NCBI GenBank assembly: GCA_913061235.1 | Contig: CAJXTB010000015.1 | Span: 88,585 to 152,584 of the forward strand | Length of the DNA: 64,000 bases | Source of the DNA: an uncultured Pseudomonadota bacterium | GTDB lineage: Bacteria; Myxococcota_A; UBA796; GCA-2862545 | Reading direction: 5' to 3' | In this document: piece after piece, positions 51,967-60,448 of the stretch | Position numbering within the stretch: position 1 is the first letter of the stretch | Layout of the letters: every line of letters begins with the position of its first letter | Position numbers and translations under genes: made by a program | The notes under the pieces: generated by a model | Told to the model about the DNA's origin: nothing | The model's database searches: none | The model's input: only the letters and a program-made list of their open reading frames with translations

Positions 51967-52698
51967 CTAGGCCTTGGTGGCTGTCTTGCGCAGACGATGA
52001 CGGGCACGAGCGTTCTTGTTCGAGCACTCACGTGAACAGTACTTACTGTTCGAGCGGCTCGCCTTGTCACACTCTTCCCACGCACACATGGCCAGCTCCA
52101 CGCCTTCCTTGGCAGGTGCTGCCTTGGCAGACTTGCTGACCTTGGACACCGACGTCGTTCCGACCGACTTTGCAGCCGCAGGGGTCGCCTTTGCCGGAGC
52201 GGCCGCCTTCGCAACAGGTGCTGCCTTCAGAGGCTTGGACACCGGCTTGGCCTTGATAGGCTTCGCTTTCGCGATGGGCTTGGCCTTCGCACGAGGCTTA
52301 GGTGGAGGCATGGGGAGCGCTTTGCCACCACTTGCTTCAACCCGCTCACGCCAGCGCCGCATCTCTTCTTCGCGACGCATTTGCTCTTCGCGTTCACGTT
52401 CCGCTCGGATGCGAGTGCGGTAGGCAAGCGCCTCACGCATTTTCGTTTCCCGCGCTTCACGTTCATCAGAAGCCGCTTCACGAGCTGCGTCTTCTTCGGA
52501 GCGAGCAGACGTATCAGACGCCCACTCCTTTTTTTGCCGCTCGTACTCTTGCAGTACAGCGTCACCAAACATGCGCTTTCCGCAGCGGCATGAGTAAATC
52601 AAATCCGCAGCTTCACCACCGTGAGCATAAGCGCGACGGTCCCGCTCGATGCTGTAGTCCATGGTGTCGCACTTGGGACAGATCATTCGGAACGCCAT
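51967..52698 (-). CDS. Zinc-ribbon protein with coiled-coil and Lys/Ala-rich linker
   Basis: A 243-residue protein made of three parts. An N-terminal zinc ribbon (CPKC and CRCGKR) is followed by a long charged helix (Arg/Glu-rich, 45-125). A Lys/Ala/Pro linker (KAKPIAKAKPIKAKP) resembles the tails of bacterial histone H1-like proteins. The C terminus has a second Cys cluster (MCAWEECDKASRSNSKYCSRECSNKNARARHR), similar to the CGNR/zinc-finger class. It probably binds nucleic acid. AGGAGA precedes the ATG. Function unknown. Confidence 0.7.
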   Translation of the reverse strand: MAFRMICPKCDTMDYSIERDRRAYAHGGEAADLIYSCRCGKRMFGDAVLQEYERQKKEWASDTSARSEEDAAREAASDEREARETKMREALAYRTRIRAEREREEQMRREEEMRRWRERVEASGGKALPMPPPKPRAKAKPIAKAKPIKAKPVSKPLKAAPVAKAAAPAKATPAAAKSVGTTSVSKVSKSAKAAPAKEGVELAMCAWEECDKASRSNSKYCSRECSNKNARARHRLRKTATKA

Positions 52699-52801
52699 TG
52701 AAAACTTCTCCTGTGCGCCGGGAACGAGCGAACGCGTATCCAGCGGGAGCCCTAGTTACCAAGTCGCTTCCCACATGCCAAATCCAAAATCTGTCCGCTT
52801 A

Positions 52802-52829
52802 CGGATCACACAATGGGGAAGCGGATCAC
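52802..52829. promoter_or_regulatory. Direct repeat upstream of the VWA lipoprotein gene
   Basis: CGGATCAC occurs at 52802-52809 and 52822-52829, a 20-bp period near two helical turns, 54 bp before the ATG at 52884. The intervening DNA carries TCCGCTT and AAGCGGA as an inverted pair (52794-52800 and 52819-52825). This is compatible with an activator or repressor site. One occurrence only. Confidence 0.3.
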
Positions 52830-52883
52830 CACTCGCACATTCCTTTGTCTCAGACTACCTTCCACCTCTTGCCGAGGACGTGC

Positions 52884-53915
52884 ATGCGTTGGTTTCCCAT
52901 CCCTTTTATTGCTGTGACACTTATCGCCGGCTGTACTGAGTTCAACATCACCGACTTTGAGGTCGTGGATACATTTGTCCAGGACCCAACAGAAGAAGTC
53001 GACATTTTGGTGGTCATCGACAACTCTGGGTCCATGCAGGGCTACCAGCTTCTCTTAGGTGCCCGGTTCACGGAATTCATCTCAGCGTTCGTGGATGCCG
53101 ACGTCGACTACCACATCGGTGTGACCACCACGACCACCGAGCCAGTGGGCCCCAATGAGAGCTGTCGTCAAGAAGACGTCGACCAAATTCCGATGCCCGG
53201 CCAGTTGGCGCAAAACCGCTACATCACCACCCAGTCCGAAGACGCCGAAGACATCTTTGCCGAGCTCGTCAACGTCGGAACCTGCGGAAGCGGAGACGAA
53301 AAAGGCCTCGAAGCCGCACGCATGGCCCTGTCCCCCGACATGGTGGCCGGCCCCAACTACGGGTTTATCCGACCCGACGCCGCCCTCAGCCTCATCTTCG
53401 TGAGCGACGAACAAGACGGCTCAGCAGACCCGGTGCACGACTACATCAACGACTTGTACGAGGTGAAAGGCCAGCGGGAACGCGGTGTGGTCAACGCCTC
53501 TGCACTCGTCATCACCGACATCGACGACTGTATTGTGCAGCCCGGCGGCAGCAGTGAGGGCACCCGGTACGTGAAGGTCGCCAACGAGATGGGAGGCATC
53601 ACCGGCAACCTGTGCAACGTGAACTTCGTGGAGATGGTGACCCAGCTATCCCTCAATGCGTCTCGGGTAAAAGACACGTTCTACCTTTCTGACTGGCCAG
53701 ACAGCGCCACCATGCGCGTCTTCGTAGAGGAAGACGAGCTGCTCTGCCAAGACGAAGCTTGGACCTACCAGCAGCTCGAAGTGGACGGTGAGTTGACCCC
53801 AGCAATCGTCTTCGACCGCGCCGAGATGCCGCGCTCCAATGCGCGACTCGCCGTTCGGTACGACCGGGGTGCAGGCGACCTTGAGTCCTTCTGTCCGCCA
53901 GTGGTGGAGCCATGA
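52884..53915 (+). CDS. VWA-domain lipoprotein
   Basis: A 343-residue lipoprotein: MRWFPIPFIAVTLIAGC has the lipobox, and VDILVVIDNSGSM contains the DxSxS metal-binding MIDAS site of von Willebrand A domains. Typical VWA strands follow (SLIFVSDEQDGSA), then a beta-rich end with Cys residues. VWA proteins bind ligands or partners outside the membrane. GAGGA precedes the ATG at 52884. The ATG of a Cys-rich lipoprotein gene overlaps its stop, so the two probably function together. Confidence 0.82.
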   Translation: MRWFPIPFIAVTLIAGCTEFNITDFEVVDTFVQDPTEEVDILVVIDNSGSMQGYQLLLGARFTEFISAFVDADVDYHIGVTTTTTEPVGPNESCRQEDVDQIPMPGQLAQNRYITTQSEDAEDIFAELVNVGTCGSGDEKGLEAARMALSPDMVAGPNYGFIRPDAALSLIFVSDEQDGSADPVHDYINDLYEVKGQRERGVVNASALVITDIDDCIVQPGGSSEGTRYVKVANEMGGITGNLCNVNFVEMVTQLSLNASRVKDTFYLSDWPDSATMRVFVEEDELLCQDEAWTYQQLEVDGELTPAIVFDRAEMPRSNARLAVRYDRGAGDLESFCPPVVEP

Positions 53916-54508
53916 TGCGCCTTGCATGGGTCATCGTCTTTGCCGGCTGCTCCGGTGGCGAGCCGGCTGCGGTGGACTGCCGCGATGACGGAGACTGCCC
54001 CGGCATCTCCATCTGCACAGATACCTCTGAGTGCTTAGCCGTCGACTGCTTAAGCTCGGCGCAGTGCGGGCTGAACAGCTTCTGCGACACCACCGAGTAT
54101 GCGTGTGTCGAAGGCTGTGAGTCAGACGTCGACTGCCTGTCGGGGTCAACCTGCGACACCCAGACCGCCACATGCGTCGAGACCGAGTGCGTCGACAGCC
54201 AGCTCGATTGTCACTTCGGAGACGCCTGCAACCAAGACACAGGCGCCTGCGAGACCATGACGGACCTGTGCTCGTCTTGCGCTGGAACTGACGGAACGAC
54301 CTGCCGCGAGGAGATTGGCGGTGAGTGTCGCTGGTTCACCTCTGGACACTACTGCCTGCCCCCGTGCTCCCCATTCACCGACCCCGCCAAGCATCCGCGC
54401 GGGTTCGCCTGCATGGATTTCGACGGCGGAGACGGCGAAGACTTCAACTTGTTTGGCGACTGCAATGCCGTCGACGCCTACCGAAATCCGGATGCAGACA
54501 CCGAGTAG
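53912..54508 (+). CDS. Cys-rich lipoprotein, EGF/Dickkopf-like repeats
   Basis: A 198-residue protein with a brief lipoprotein signal (MMRLAWVIVFAGC, Cys at 13) and about 25 further Cys residues in pairs such as CRDDGDC, CTDTSEC and CETMTDLC. This is a run of small disulfide-rich modules like those of myxobacterial and eukaryotic surface proteins. The ATGA overlap with the VWA gene couples their synthesis, so this may be a partner or stalk of the VWA protein. A repeat element follows at 54558. Confidence 0.65.
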   Translation: MMRLAWVIVFAGCSGGEPAAVDCRDDGDCPGISICTDTSECLAVDCLSSAQCGLNSFCDTTEYACVEGCESDVDCLSGSTCDTQTATCVETECVDSQLDCHFGDACNQDTGACETMTDLCSSCAGTDGTTCREEIGGECRWFTSGHYCLPPCSPFTDPAKHPRGFACMDFDGGDGEDFNLFGDCNAVDAYRNPDADTE

Positions 54509-54557
54509 CCTTAGAGCTATGAAACGTGAGCTTGCGGAGATATTCGCAGGTTTGACG

Positions 54558-54820
54558 TCAGATTTCAGAGGTCAGAGGTCAGAGCATCCGGCTCGCGCCA
54601 GGTGCGCGGCGGAACTCACTGGCGGCTTCGTCATGTACACCGGTTCGAAGGCTGTCAGACTACGATTCGCCCCGTCGCCGAGACAACTGACGGATTGATT
54701 TTCAGTCCGCCGCCGAAGCGGCGAAATGGAGGACTCTCCACGTCACCAAACGCGTGCTACGTCACAACGCTGGCGCCGAAGGCGTCCGCTCTGACCTCTG
54801 ATAGCTGACTTCTGACCTCC
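54558..54820. repeat. Intergenic repeat element, copy 2: inverted heptamer arrays
   Basis: Four left heptamers (TCAGATT, TCAGAGG twice, TCAGAGC; 54558-54585) are followed by CATCCGGCTCGCGCC and a core with no gene. The right end (54788-54820) carries four opposed heptamers (GCTCTGA, CCTCTGA, TAGCTGA, CTTCTGA, then CCTCC). Left and right flanks match copy 1 at 494-698. It lies between two convergent genes and fills most of the 357-bp gap. Confidence 0.75.
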
Positions 54821-54865
54821 CGAACTACAAAGATTGTTCCAGAAGGGACTCACACAGCTCATCGC

Positions 54866-55852
54866 CTACTTCTTGACGTGCCCTTCTTCGCGAAGCCACG
54901 CGATGACGGACTCCATCACTTCACGCCCGGGGCGTGGGTCGTAGCCCAGCTCCCGCTTTGCCTTTTCGCTGGTAGCAAACGCAAAGAGCGTTCCGTATTC
55001 AATGGCATTCGGGTGCTCTGGACTCGGTAGACCCAGCTTGAACAGGGTGTTGACCACGAACTTGGTCAGGCCAGTGGGCAACACGATGGCGCGCTTCTTC
55101 TGTCCCGCGACTTCTAGACACAGGTCGATGATTTCCTTCACGGTGCCGTTGTCGCCGCCCAGAATGTACAGCTCGCCCTTGGTTCCCTTCTCCATGGACA
55201 ACACCACGCCAAGCGCCACGTCTTCGACATGCGCAAAGCTTGTGCCGCCGCGCGTAGCAAGCGCTGGCCAGCCGTTGATGGCCTCTTTGAGGTAGCCAGT
55301 CGTCAGAAACTCGTCGTCCTGTGGGCCGTAGGTCTCCATGGGAATCGCGGTCACAACGTCCAGTCCACGCTCGGCGAGTGCGGCCACCGCCAGCTCATTC
55401 GCATGCTTGGCCTCTGCGTACACAAGGCCCGTGTCGCCCAAGACGAACGGCGTGGTCTCGTCACACTCTCCACGGGGCTCTGGGCTGCCGTAGACCATGC
55501 CACTACCGATGTACACCGCACGCTTCACCCCTTCGGCCAGGGCGGCCTCTAGGACGTTCGCAGTGCCGTCTACGATGGTCGGCCACGCGCGTTCGGAGTG
55601 CATGTCCTTGTAGGCACTGATTCCAGCGAGGTGGATGCAGTAGTCAGCGCCAGTCATGCCAGCAGCGATGCTCTCGGTATCCAGGATATCGCCAACGACC
55701 TTTTCAACACCCAGCTCGTCAATGCGGTGAGTCTTGCTGGTGGCACGGACCAAGCAACGAACGCGGTAGCCTCGGGCAAGCAGCGCTTTGACGACCCAAC
55801 TACCTACAAATCCATGTCCACCGGTCACGAAAACCAATTCACCGTCTGCCAT
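54866..55852 (-). CDS. Extended SDR, NAD-dependent epimerase/dehydratase family
   Basis: A 328-residue extended SDR. FVTGGHGFVGSWVV is the nucleotide-binding loop. VYIGSGMVYG contains the catalytic Ser/Thr position, and VYAEAKH the Tyr and Lys of YxxxK. The arrangement resembles dihydroflavonol-4-reductase or cholesterol dehydrogenase-like members. The substrate is not readable. The 3' end faces the repeat element. No operon partner. Confidence 0.85.
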   Translation of the reverse strand: MADGELVFVTGGHGFVGSWVVKALLARGYRVRCLVRATSKTHRIDELGVEKVVGDILDTESIAAGMTGADYCIHLAGISAYKDMHSERAWPTIVDGTANVLEAALAEGVKRAVYIGSGMVYGSPEPRGECDETTPFVLGDTGLVYAEAKHANELAVAALAERGLDVVTAIPMETYGPQDDEFLTTGYLKEAINGWPALATRGGTSFAHVEDVALGVVLSMEKGTKGELYILGGDNGTVKEIIDLCLEVAGQKKRAIVLPTGLTKFVVNTLFKLGLPSPEHPNAIEYGTLFAFATSEKAKRELGYDPRPGREVMESVIAWLREEGHVKK

Positions 55853-55942
55853 GCTGCCTCCAGGGCCGGCGGCAGTATCGCAGGACAGGCGAAGGTGCTG
55901 CTAACGAGTAATAGGGCGCGACCAACCCCGTATGGAGCCACC

Positions 55943-57130
55943 ATGCGCCCAATATGCCTCGTCCTTGCTTTGACTTTTGCAGCCTGCAACAAAGATACGC
56001 TGGACGCACCCGATACCGACACTGAAGCCGACACCGAAGAAGCCGATACCGACACGGATAGCGGTACGGACGACACGGACACGGACACAGATCCCGACAG
56101 CGACACTGACTCGGACACCGACAGCGACTCGGACACCGACGGTGACACGGACTCAGACACCGACACCGGGACAGACACGGAAGCCGACACAGAGGCGGAC
56201 ACGGAGCCTGACACCGAGCCGGACACAGAGGCGGACACCGAGCCGGACACCGAGCCGGACACCGAGCCGGACACCGAGCCGGATACCGAACCGGACACGG
56301 AACCTGATACCGAGCCGGACACAGAGGCTGACACCGACCCAGTAGTCCTGGACGAAGTCTGCAACAGTGGAATCGACGAAGACGACGACGGCTTGGTGGA
56401 CTGCGAAGATGAGGACTGCGCCACAGACATCGCCTGCGCCGAGGACTGCTCAAACGACCTTGATGACGACTCGGACGGTGATGTCGACTGCGCGGACGAT
56501 GACTGCTGGGGCCCCGATTGCTTCGGCGGCGCAGACGTCACCATCAACAGTGGTCAAGCTGACTTTACGTTCCAGAACTACAGCCGCACAGTTGAGGTCA
56601 ACACCTCGTACTACACCGCCTCAACGACCTACGGCAGCACCGCGAGCTACTCGTGCGGTACACCGAGCATTGACAGCAGCAGCCGTGCAGAGGGAGTGCT
56701 GAACATCACCAACGCCACAGGCTCAGTGGTCCTTCGCAATGCCTCAGGGATGACAATGGGAACGTGTCCCTTCGTCGTCGGTGCTGCACAGTTCACCCAC
56801 GATGGTGAGACCCAAGCGAACCTGCCGTTGTTCAACCTGGCCTCACGTAGGGGATTCGAGATGATCGGCGGAGACAACTGCATAATTGGCAGCGACCTGT
56901 TCTTGCCAGCCCGCATGCGCTTTGTCGAAGGGGAAGGCTTCCGGGTGGCCTCGCGCACCCAGCTGTACCGCTTCACCGCGTCGAGCGCCTCGGAGACCGT
57001 CTTTGGCAGCTACTCGGGAACGGTCAACACCAGCCAGTGCGGCTACACGACCTACAACACGACCGAGACCGCCTACTTCGACGGCTTGCTCGAGCAGGGC
57101 GACACGCTGGTTATCGGCGGCGCCCCCTAG
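55943..57130 (+). CDS. Lipoprotein with Asp/Thr/Glu/Pro-repeat stalk
   Basis: A 395-residue protein: MRPICLVLALTFAAC gives a lipobox, then a stalk (about residues 20-135) is built from DT, DTDS and EPDT repeats. A Cys-rich calcium-like block (CNSGIDEDDDGLVDCEDEDC, CSNDLDDDSDGDVDC) and a C-terminal beta domain follow. The stalk would be highly acidic and extended, as in other Myxococcota surface proteins. Exact role unknown. The stop overlaps the stop of the convergent DHOR gene by 4 bp. Confidence 0.75.
   Translation: MRPICLVLALTFAACNKDTLDAPDTDTEADTEEADTDTDSGTDDTDTDTDPDSDTDSDTDSDSDTDGDTDSDTDTGTDTEADTEADTEPDTEPDTEADTEPDTEPDTEPDTEPDTEPDTEPDTEPDTEADTDPVVLDEVCNSGIDEDDDGLVDCEDEDCATDIACAEDCSNDLDDDSDGDVDCADDDCWGPDCFGGADVTINSGQADFTFQNYSRTVEVNTSYYTASTTYGSTASYSCGTPSIDSSSRAEGVLNITNATGSVVLRNASGMTMGTCPFVVGAAQFTHDGETQANLPLFNLASRRGFEMIGGDNCIIGSDLFLPARMRFVEGEGFRVASRTQLYRFTASSASETVFGSYSGTVNTSQCGYTTYNTTETAYFDGLLEQGDTLVIGGAP
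56200..56331 (+). repeat. 12-bp EPDT tandem repeats in stalk region
   Basis: About ten 12-bp units based on GAGCCGGACACC code for EPDT/EADT. Several are identical, others differ by synonymous changes. They are in frame, so slippage would lengthen or shorten the acidic stalk. Confidence 0.85.
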
Positions 57131-59436
57131 AGGGTATTTAGGTACGCCAGAAGGTCGGCCTTGTCGGCCTCTGGCAGCGCTTCGAAGGCTATGCGGGATG
57201 CGCTGGCCTCACCGAAATGTCCGCGGACAATCGAATCTTCCAGCGTGAAGGCCGTGCCATCATGCAGCCAAGGCCCAGTATCTGACAGGCCCCACAGCGG
57301 GGACGTCCGGTACTCGGTCGGCAGAACTCCAGGGTCTTGCTCCACCAAGACCATGGCGTCCGGCGCGACATCGTGCAGGAGGAAATCACTGAACGCAGCG
57401 ACTCCGTCAAGCTCGGGCAGGTGGCAGTCGGCACATCCGACGCTCGCAAAGCCCGCCTCTCCACGGTCCGCAGCAGCAGTATCTTCCGCCGTCTTGCGCT
57501 GGGGTTGGTCCACCGTCATCAGGAAGAACGTCAGGTCGTCCACCTGAGCAGTCGAGACTTCGGGGTCCGCAACGTCGTCGTCGTCACTCGCAGCCGTGAA
57601 GTCGGACAGTGACGGGTCAATGGTCAGACCGTTCTCGTTGAGCAGCGCGTCAGCCACAAAATCGAGTGCACTCGGCACATTGGCCTTCCACCCGTAGCGT
57701 CCAACACGGCCATCCGCGAGGATACGTGCGCGACCGCTGATGCCGTCGCCATCTGCATCCTCGTCATCCGCATTCGCCAAGATGGCGGCTTCGGAGATTC
57801 CGTCCACCTGGCCGGTGCCGAGAATCGTGGGCGGGTTGCGCCACTCAATGACGTTGGCGGCATCGGGCAGGCGCCCGGGGTTGAGGCCAGCAATCACAGA
57901 CCGAGGCAGGACATTGGCGTCCAAGCTGGACCACACACCGTCCAGGTCACGTTGGCCATAGCGAATCACATTGACGTCTACGCCGCCCGCTCCTCCAATC
58001 ACCGGGTCGCGATGACACGCTCGGCAGGAGTCAGCATTGAAGTGGGTTCCAAGCCCCTCGGCCACGGTGATGTTGCGGTCAAACGCACGACGTCCCGCAT
58101 CAAAGCGGGCCAGTTCCTCGGCACTTAGGCCAGGACGTGGGCCACCCATTTCTCCAACTTCAGGCAGTGGAGACTCGGGAAGAGCCATGTTCTGGTCCTC
58201 AATGTCCCCTCCGCCGAGAGCGCGCAAAAACGTCACGATGGCTTGCTGTTCGGCTTCAGGAAGCGCCAAGTAGCGGTCACGCGACGCTTCTGATTCTCCG
58301 CCGTGGGCTGTAATGGCGTCATGCAAGGTGTCCGCACGGCCATCGTGCAGGTACGGACCATGCAATGAGACGGCCCACAGAGGCGCTGTTCGCCATTCGG
58401 TGCCGGTTGCGAGACCGGCAATGACCCGGTCGTCGAGGTCAGGTCCCATGTCGTGCAGGAGCAGATCTGTATAGGCGGGAAGCTCGCCAACGGTCGACGG
58501 CAAGCTCGGAAGGTGGCAGCTCTCGCAGCCCGTGGAGCCAAACAGCAACTCTCCGAGGCGGCCGGTGTCATCGAGGTCGGTCATGGCGGGCGGAGCGATG
58601 TAGGTGCTGAAGATGAGCAGGTCTTCCTGGTCCGCATTGCTCATCTCAGGGTCCGGCACTCCGTCTTCATCAACCGTCGGCTGACCAAGCGCCGACACCT
58701 GAGCGAAGGCCGACGGAATCAACCAATCAAGCGTCGAACCCGTCTGTTGCACACGGGCAAACGCATCAGGCGCGCCGGGGATATCGAAGAAGAGTGGGTC
58801 ACTGGTAATGCCCATCTGGTTGAACATGGCACCACGATTGAAGCTCTCAAGGGAGGCCGCCTGAGACTTGAATCCGAACCGCCCAACGGTGCGTTCTTCG
58901 AAGTTGGCCCGCCCGCTGATGCCGTCGCCGTCTTCGTCTAAAATATCCGCGTTGGCAAGAATGTCTTCGTCGTCCACAAAGGCGAAGAGACCGACGCCAA
59001 GACCACTCGGTGCCTGACGACGCGCGTACACGGCTGTGTCCTCTGGCTCGCCAATATGAAAGCTCGGCCCGGTCGCGTACAGATTGCGGACCGGTGACTC
59101 ACCATTGCTGCCCACCGCCTCAAGACTGCCATCAAAGCGTTCGCTGAAGACCAGCCAGAAGTCGCGGTAGCGAGGGCCTGAGCCGCCAGCGACCGGTGCC
59201 TGGTGGCACGACGAACAAGAATCGGCATTGAACGTGGGTCCAAGACCGGCGCTCGGGTCAAAATCACGGGTCATGACCTCGCGTCCCCGGTCAAACGAGT
59301 CTTGTAGCGACGCATCCATCAACAGAGCGGCATCTCCCGTCTGTTCCGCCCAGTACAACGCCATGTCGTCATCATCGCCGCCCGGACATCCCACCAAGAG
59401 TGCGGCGGTGAGCAAGGGGCCAAGTGTCTTCATCAT
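57127..59436 (-). CDS. Tetraheme DHOR-like oxidoreductase lipoprotein (doubled domain)
   Basis: A 769-residue exported lipoprotein (lipobox LLVGC, Cys at 17). It consists of two copies of the di-heme oxidoreductase (DHOR, CcpA-like) domain. Heme sites are C74-SSCH, C304-ESCH, C471-RACH and C668-ADCH, one pair per half. The halves share matched motifs: DSC-x2-CH then PVAGG/PVIGG; DGDGISGRA in both; WAVSLHGPYLHDGRADTL in the first and WGLSDTGPWLHDGTAFTL in the second. The ATG overlaps the stop of a propeller lipoprotein gene (ATGA). Electron partner and substrate are unknown. Confidence 0.85.
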   Translation of the reverse strand: MMKTLGPLLTAALLVGCPGGDDDDMALYWAEQTGDAALLMDASLQDSFDRGREVMTRDFDPSAGLGPTFNADSCSSCHQAPVAGGSGPRYRDFWLVFSERFDGSLEAVGSNGESPVRNLYATGPSFHIGEPEDTAVYARRQAPSGLGVGLFAFVDDEDILANADILDEDGDGISGRANFEERTVGRFGFKSQAASLESFNRGAMFNQMGITSDPLFFDIPGAPDAFARVQQTGSTLDWLIPSAFAQVSALGQPTVDEDGVPDPEMSNADQEDLLIFSTYIAPPAMTDLDDTGRLGELLFGSTGCESCHLPSLPSTVGELPAYTDLLLHDMGPDLDDRVIAGLATGTEWRTAPLWAVSLHGPYLHDGRADTLHDAITAHGGESEASRDRYLALPEAEQQAIVTFLRALGGGDIEDQNMALPESPLPEVGEMGGPRPGLSAEELARFDAGRRAFDRNITVAEGLGTHFNADSCRACHRDPVIGGAGGVDVNVIRYGQRDLDGVWSSLDANVLPRSVIAGLNPGRLPDAANVIEWRNPPTILGTGQVDGISEAAILANADDEDADGDGISGRARILADGRVGRYGWKANVPSALDFVADALLNENGLTIDPSLSDFTAASDDDDVADPEVSTAQVDDLTFFLMTVDQPQRKTAEDTAAADRGEAGFASVGCADCHLPELDGVAAFSDFLLHDVAPDAMVLVEQDPGVLPTEYRTSPLWGLSDTGPWLHDGTAFTLEDSIVRGHFGEASASRIAFEALPEADKADLLAYLNTL

Positions 59437-60392
59437 GGGGTCTCCGGAAGTGGACCCACAATCAGGGTACCATGAAAGGTCGGGTCGGCTGTTCCAAGGT
59501 TTCCGCCTACAGAGTAGACAGTGTCATCGGGCGCAATCCAAACCGCGTGCAAGATGTCCCTGACGGGCACCTCGATAGGTGTGACCGTCCCATCGGATCG
59601 ATCAACCATGGCCATGAAGCCCGACTCACCGACAACCAGCGCATGGCCAGGCAATCCAACAACGCCATTGAGGCCTGCTGGCGTGGCCGTGAGCTCGGTC
59701 AGTCGCTCACCCTCTTGTTCAAAGACGTTTCCGGTTCCGCGTCCACCCACCACAATGAGCGTCTCGGCGGTGCCAAGATTCGCGGTCACCAGGTCGCCTG
59801 AGAACCCAGTGGCCGCCGGACGCAGACCTTCTTCGGTCTCAAAGGCTGCAGCGCCACCAGCACCGACGAACCACATCCGTGAGCTGTCATCATGCACCTT
59901 GAACATGTTGGGAACGTCGCCAAGCTCTGTGGGTAGCTCGACGGACTGCATAGACAGGCCATCGTAGTGGAACACCCGGGCCGTCTCTCCGCCCCAGCGG
60001 CTCTCTCCGCCGACAAACCACACGTCTTCGGGTCCGCGCGCGTACAGCCCCCAAATGGCTTCCTCAACAGGCTCAGAGTGGTCCGTCCACCCTGCCCCGT
60101 CCCAGTGAAGCATGGTGCCGGACAAGCCGCCGACCCAGACATCATTGGCGGCGGTTCCGTGCACCCAGTTCAACATGGGGGTGTCCGCCGGCAAGGTCAT
60201 GGTCTCGAAGGTCGACTCGGAGCCACGAAAGAGCACCCCGGCCTCGGGCTGACCGCCAGCAATCCACACGTCTTCAGCGGACGGCCCCCAGACCGACAAC
60301 AGCGCGCCTTCCGGGGCTTCCCCCAGAACATCCACGAAGCCTGGGTCAGTACATCCGATCAGGACTGCGCTTAAGATGACGATGCGTTTCAA
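59433..60392 (-). CDS. Lipoprotein with beta-propeller-like repeats
   Basis: A 319-residue protein. A TTG at 60392, with AGAGG seven bases upstream, gives LKRIVILSAVLIGC (initiator Met) with the lipobox Cys; an ATG at 60422 is possible but would put ten extra residues before the signal. The body has repeated W-x-AGG-type units (SAEDVWIAGG, AANDVWVGG, GPEDVWFVGG), as in SdhA/YCF48-like propellers found in Myxococcota. Its stop overlaps the start of the tetraheme gene, so the two are coupled and may form a complex. Confidence 0.7.
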   Translation of the reverse strand: MKRIVILSAVLIGCTDPGFVDVLGEAPEGALLSVWGPSAEDVWIAGGQPEAGVLFRGSESTFETMTLPADTPMLNWVHGTAANDVWVGGLSGTMLHWDGAGWTDHSEPVEEAIWGLYARGPEDVWFVGGESRWGGETARVFHYDGLSMQSVELPTELGDVPNMFKVHDDSSRMWFVGAGGAAAFETEEGLRPAATGFSGDLVTANLGTAETLIVVGGRGTGNVFEQEGERLTELTATPAGLNGVVGLPGHALVVGESGFMAMVDRSDGTVTPIEVPVRDILHAVWIAPDDTVYSVGGNLGTADPTFHGTLIVGPLPETP

Positions 60393-60448
60393 CGGGACCT
60401 CTTTCAGCCCATGCCCGGGCACACTGTAGTACGCGCTTAGACCGACTG

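Noticed and set aside
55825..56547. Minus-strand open frame coding a Val/Ser repeat (240 codons)
   Set aside because: It is the mirror of the DT/EPDT repeats in the lipoprotein stalk; repeat composition creates the frame.
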